DNA of 9,037 nucleotides, from assembly GCA_913009745.1 (NCBI GenBank), contig CAJVWL010000011.1, positions 1 through 9,037 of the forward strand, in the 5' to 3' direction. The notes beneath the pieces were generated by a model. That model had not been told where the DNA came from, made no database searches, and saw only the letters and a list, made by a program, of their open reading frames with translations. Positions 7,070 to 9,037 of the stretch are shown in pieces (the stretch's first letter is position 1; each line of letters begins with the position of its first letter). This stretch comes from an uncultured bacterium (GTDB lineage Bacteria; Patescibacteriota; Minisyncoccia; UBA6257; Colwellbacteraceae). Position numbers and translations under genes: made by a program.

Positions 7070-8454
7070 TTAAATTTTTCCTTTAGCACGTCCTCAAGTT
7101 CTTCTATTTTTACTCTCTCTTGTTTCATCGTATCTCGGTCGCGTATTGTAACGGATTTGTCGTCCAGCGACTCAAAATCAATAGTAACACAATATGGTGT
7201 GCCTATCTCGTCCTGTCTTCTGTAGCGACGTCCAATTGATTGAGTCACGTCATATTCAGTAACGAAATGTTGCTGGAGTTTCTCTAAAATCTTTTTTGAT
7301 AATTTCCTGAGCTCCGGCTTATTTGATAATGGAAGTACAGCAACTTTTATTGGCGCAAGTTCTTTAGGAAGTTTTAACACAACTCGTGTTTCAGTTTTTC
7401 CGTCGGCGGTAGGAGCATCTTCTTCCGTGTATGCGGACAGAAGGACCGCGAGAAGTGTTCGCTCCACTCCAAGTGACGGCTCTATGACGTGCGGAATAAA
7501 CTCCTCGCCTGTTTCAGGATCTTTATATGCCATACTTTTCCCGGAGTGCTTTTGGTGGGCTTCAAGGTCGTAATTGGTGCGATATGCGAGTCCGTAGAGC
7601 TCTTTTTGTCCGAATGGGTATACAAACTCAATATCCACGGTGCGCTCGCTATAATGCGCCCTGTCTTCTTTGGAAATCTCAACGGGCTTCACTCTTTCCA
7701 TATCAACTCCGATGCGCTCTAGCCACTTCATTATCTGGTCAAGCCAGTATTCAAACTGCTTCTCCCAGTCTTCCTTCGTTTTAGGGGGTGCAATGAAGTA
7801 CTCGAGTTCCATCTGTTCAAATTCACGAAGCCTAAAAATAAAGTTGCCCGGTGTTATCTCATTTCTAAACGCCTTGCCAATTTGCGCGATGCCAAACGGA
7901 ATTCGTTTCCTTGATGTACGTACAACTTCGTTGAAATCAACAAACATCGCCTGCGCCGTCTCGGGACGGAGATATACCGTACTCTCTTCTGATTCAACCG
8001 GCCCAAGGTTTGTCTTAAACATCGTGTTGAATTTTGTAGGTGTTGTAAACTTTCCTTTTGCGCCACAGTTTTTACATTTATGACCTTCAACTAACTCATA
8101 TGTAAAAGTGGTTGCCTCGCTTCCCTCTGGTCCAGTTTTCCTCATCGCAAATCCAGGTATTTCTTCATCAGCGCGATATCTTGCATGACATTCCCTGCAT
8201 TCAATCAGCACATCATTAAATCCTTCGAGATGTCCGGATGCCTCCCAGACTTTTGTGCTCATTATTATATTGGCGTCTAAGCCAACAACATCCTGGCACT
8301 CCTCCACGAAGATTTTCCACCAAAGGTCTTTAATGTTCTTCTTTAACTGTGTGCCAAGCGGTCCAAGATCCCATGAGTTTGCAAGGCCGCCATATATCTC
8401 GGAGCCGGCGAAAATAAAGCCTCTGTTTTTCGCAAAAGCTACAAGCTTTTCCAT
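7066..8454 (-). CDS. glyS: Glycyl-tRNA synthetase (alpha2 type)
   Basis: 462 residues with the start at 8454. Class II synthetase of the single-chain homodimer type (eukaryote/archaea/Gram-positive kind), not the alpha2beta2 glyQ/glyS type. Visible parts: GFIFAGSEIYGG (12-23), WDLGPLG (28-34), a zinc-ribbon pair C86/C89 and C127/C130, LRPETAQ (162-168), motif 2 FRNEITPG (196-203) with REFEQME (210-216), motif 3 EPSLGVERT (325-333), and a C-terminal anticodon-binding domain from about 368 including GRRYRRQDEIGTPY. A longer reading from ATG 8484 adds ten residues. I prefer 8454 because AAAGGAG sits 5 nt before it and the family begins close to this Met. It ends in TGA, overlapping the peptidase start. 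It probably heads the operon. Confidence 0.97.
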   Translation of the reverse strand: MEKLVAFAKNRGFIFAGSEIYGGLANSWDLGPLGTQLKKNIKDLWWKIFVEECQDVVGLDANIIMSTKVWEASGHLEGFNDVLIECRECHARYRADEEIPGFAMRKTGPEGSEATTFTYELVEGHKCKNCGAKGKFTTPTKFNTMFKTNLGPVESEESTVYLRPETAQAMFVDFNEVVRTSRKRIPFGIAQIGKAFRNEITPGNFIFRLREFEQMELEYFIAPPKTKEDWEKQFEYWLDQIMKWLERIGVDMERVKPVEISKEDRAHYSERTVDIEFVYPFGQKELYGLAYRTNYDLEAHQKHSGKSMAYKDPETGEEFIPHVIEPSLGVERTLLAVLLSAYTEEDAPTADGKTETRVVLKLPKELAPIKVAVLPLSNKPELRKLSKKILEKLQQHFVTEYDVTQSIGRRYRRQDEIGTPYCVTIDFESLDDKSVTIRDRDTMKQERVKIEELEDVLKEKFK

Positions 8455-8459
8455 CGTTA

Positions 8460-8466
8460 CTCCTTT
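8460..8466 (-). promoter_or_regulatory. Shine-Dalgarno site for glyS
   Basis: AAAGGAG on the minus strand, 5 nt before the ATG at 8454. It is the strongest ribosome binding site in the window and decides the glyS start against the upstream ATG at 8484. Confidence 0.8.
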
Positions 8467-8489
8467 TTCTTTATCTTTTTGCATAAATT

Positions 8490-8518
8490 TTTATATCAAA
8501 CACTTATTGTATAACCAA
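8490..8518 (-). promoter_or_regulatory. Possible sigma70-type promoter for the glyS operon
   Basis: On the minus strand TTGGTT (8518-8513) and TATAAA (8495-8490) are separated by exactly 17 nt. The -10 matches the consensus at 5 of 6 positions; the -35 keeps only TTG clearly. Initiation would fall near 8483, just upstream of the glyS ribosome site. The -35 lies in the last codons of the preceding gene. This is AT-rich sequence, so chance is a real alternative. Confidence 0.35.
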
Positions 8519-8851
8519 TCCATCCCCCTCTTTTACCGTTGGGTCACCAAGCAGGCGAGTTGTAATGGCCTGTGCAGTAGAAGAGATTTGAGTACCCGTA
8601 AACTCGTCCGCGCCCTGAACGCTTACATTTCCTAAAAGCGGGAAATACTTGCCAATAAACGATTGGCTTGGAATCGCCTCTATCTGAAATACGGCTTCCG
8701 GCTTCTCTCCAATTACTCCCGTTGTAGCAAGTAAACGTCCAACACGCCAAACAACTTCCCTTGTGTTTGCGTCAAATTCCGGTAATGAGTCCGTATTGCC
8801 CTTTACATTTCCGGTGAAGTTTACGCCGTCTTCAAGCCGAGCTCTCACCTC
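8504..8851 (-). CDS. C-terminal fragment of a large surface/secreted repeat protein
   Basis: 115 codons ending in TAA; the 5' part is cut off because genomic sequence stops at about 8852. The residues include VNFTGNVKGN, VVWRVGRLLATTG, AVFQIEAIPSQ, LLGNVSVQGADEFTG and a C-terminal LLGDPTVKEGDGLVIQ. The alternation of short beta-strand segments (…VVWRVG…, …VFQIEAIPS…, …GTDxFTG-like…) resembles the DUF11-like / immunoglobulin-type terminal domain that I associate from memory with very long extracellular proteins of Candidate Phyla Radiation bacteria. An apparent in-frame extension to an ATG at 9034 is artificial: it is translated adapter and noise. No function beyond a probable cell-surface role can be given. 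It ends 49 nt before glyS. Confidence 0.7.
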   Translation of the reverse strand, partial: EVRARLEDGVNFTGNVKGNTDSLPEFDANTREVVWRVGRLLATTGVIGEKPEAVFQIEAIPSQSFIGKYFPLLGNVSVQGADEFTGTQISSTAQAITTRLLGDPTVKEGDGLVIQ

Positions 8852-8852
8852 A

Positions 8853-8918
8853 AGATCGGAAGAGCACACGTCTGAACTCCAGTCACATTCCTTTATCTCG
8901 TATGCCGTCTTCTGCTTG
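8853..8918 (+). other. Illumina TruSeq index adapter (contamination)
   Basis: AGATCGGAAGAGCACACGTC begins at 8853 and continues as the TruSeq read-1 adapter to 8886. The index ATTCCT (index 27) is at 8887-8892, followed by TT and then ATCTCGTATGCCG...GCTTG ending at 8918. On the other strand it yields the familiar artefact peptide KQKTAYEIKECDW. This is library sequence, not part of the organism. Confidence 0.99.
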
Positions 8919-9037
8919 AAAAAAAAAACAAACAAATCAATAAAAATGGACAGATCGGAAAAGCGTAACAGCCAAATATGCGAGAGTATAAGATAAGTCA
9001 CAAACTGAACAAAGAGAGCGATAGTAGTGAACATAGA
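8919..9037. other. Post-adapter read noise, including a second adapter-like start
   Basis: Ten A residues (8919-8928) follow the adapter directly, as seen when a read runs past the end of the molecule. A second AGATCGGAAAAGCGT at 8952-8966 matches the start of the other TruSeq adapter (AGATCGGAAGAGCGT) at 14 of 15 bases. The remainder to 9037 is purine-rich, matches nothing I recognise and should not be annotated as genomic. Confidence 0.9.

Noticed and set aside
8763..8996. A + strand reading frame across the contig end
   Set aside because: It spans the TruSeq adapter and lies opposite the surface-protein fragment; artefact.
8504..9034. A 176-residue protein with an apparent hydrophobic N-terminal leader
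   Set aside because: Everything upstream of about 8852 is translated adapter and read noise; the 'leader' is not genomic. Only the C-terminal 115 codons are kept.
1..9037. CRISPR arrays, tRNA genes, insertion sequences, prophage genes
   Set aside because: No repeat-spacer pattern, cloverleaf, transposase motif or phage-like protein was seen on either strand.

Overview
The window is a piece of a bacterial contig that looks like a Candidate Phyla Radiation (Patescibacteria, probably Parcubacteria-type) genome. The evidence is tightly packed genes all on the minus strand, class I synthetases with lineage-style signature motifs (HIGN in LeuRS, HIGF in MetRS), and the C-terminus of a large surface protein of a kind I associate with these bacteria. 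TGA is used as a stop (end of glyS), so this is the standard bacterial code and not the TGA=Gly code of Gracilibacteria/SR1. The taxonomic placement is inference from protein character, not a search result.

Layout in transcription order, right to left. From 9037 to 8853 the sequence is not genomic: it is Illumina TruSeq adapter read-through, a poly-A run and noise. Next is the C-terminal 115 residues of a secreted or surface repeat protein (8851-8504). Then comes a probable operon: glyS (glycyl-tRNA synthetase, 8454-7066), a M16-family zinc peptidase overlapping it by 4 nt (7069-5798), an AI-2E/PerM-family membrane protein (5787-4762), metG (methionyl-tRNA synthetase, 4725-3283), a TatD-family metal-dependent nuclease (3184-2348) and leuS (leucyl-tRNA synthetase, from 2300 and running off the left edge). 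Gaps are 10 to 98 nt. There are no CRISPR arrays, tRNA or rRNA genes, or insertion sequences.

The most striking content is leuS. No single long protein is obvious there because its stop codon lies outside the window, but the minus strand is open without a break from the ATG at 2300 to base 1 (766 complete codons). The encoded LeuRS is about 340 residues longer than E. coli LeuRS between its HIGH-type motif and the RDW...SRQRYWG motif. The excess falls in two blocks, both inside the CP1 editing region. The first (about residues 235-438) is a HAM1/RdgB-type nucleoside triphosphate pyrophosphatase fold that keeps the phosphate and metal side of the active site but has lost the base-recognition motifs. 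The second (about 564-714) is a Nudix hydrolase domain with a complete catalytic box. Canonical LeuRS sequence resumes cleanly after each block. A translation enzyme carrying two different nucleotide 'house-cleaning' hydrolase domains within its editing module is the candidate undescribed system here.

Three aminoacyl-tRNA synthetases, a TatD nuclease, a peptidase and a membrane protein in one transcription unit suggest a housekeeping, growth-linked operon. The only promoter-like and strong Shine-Dalgarno sequences I see lie in front of glyS.
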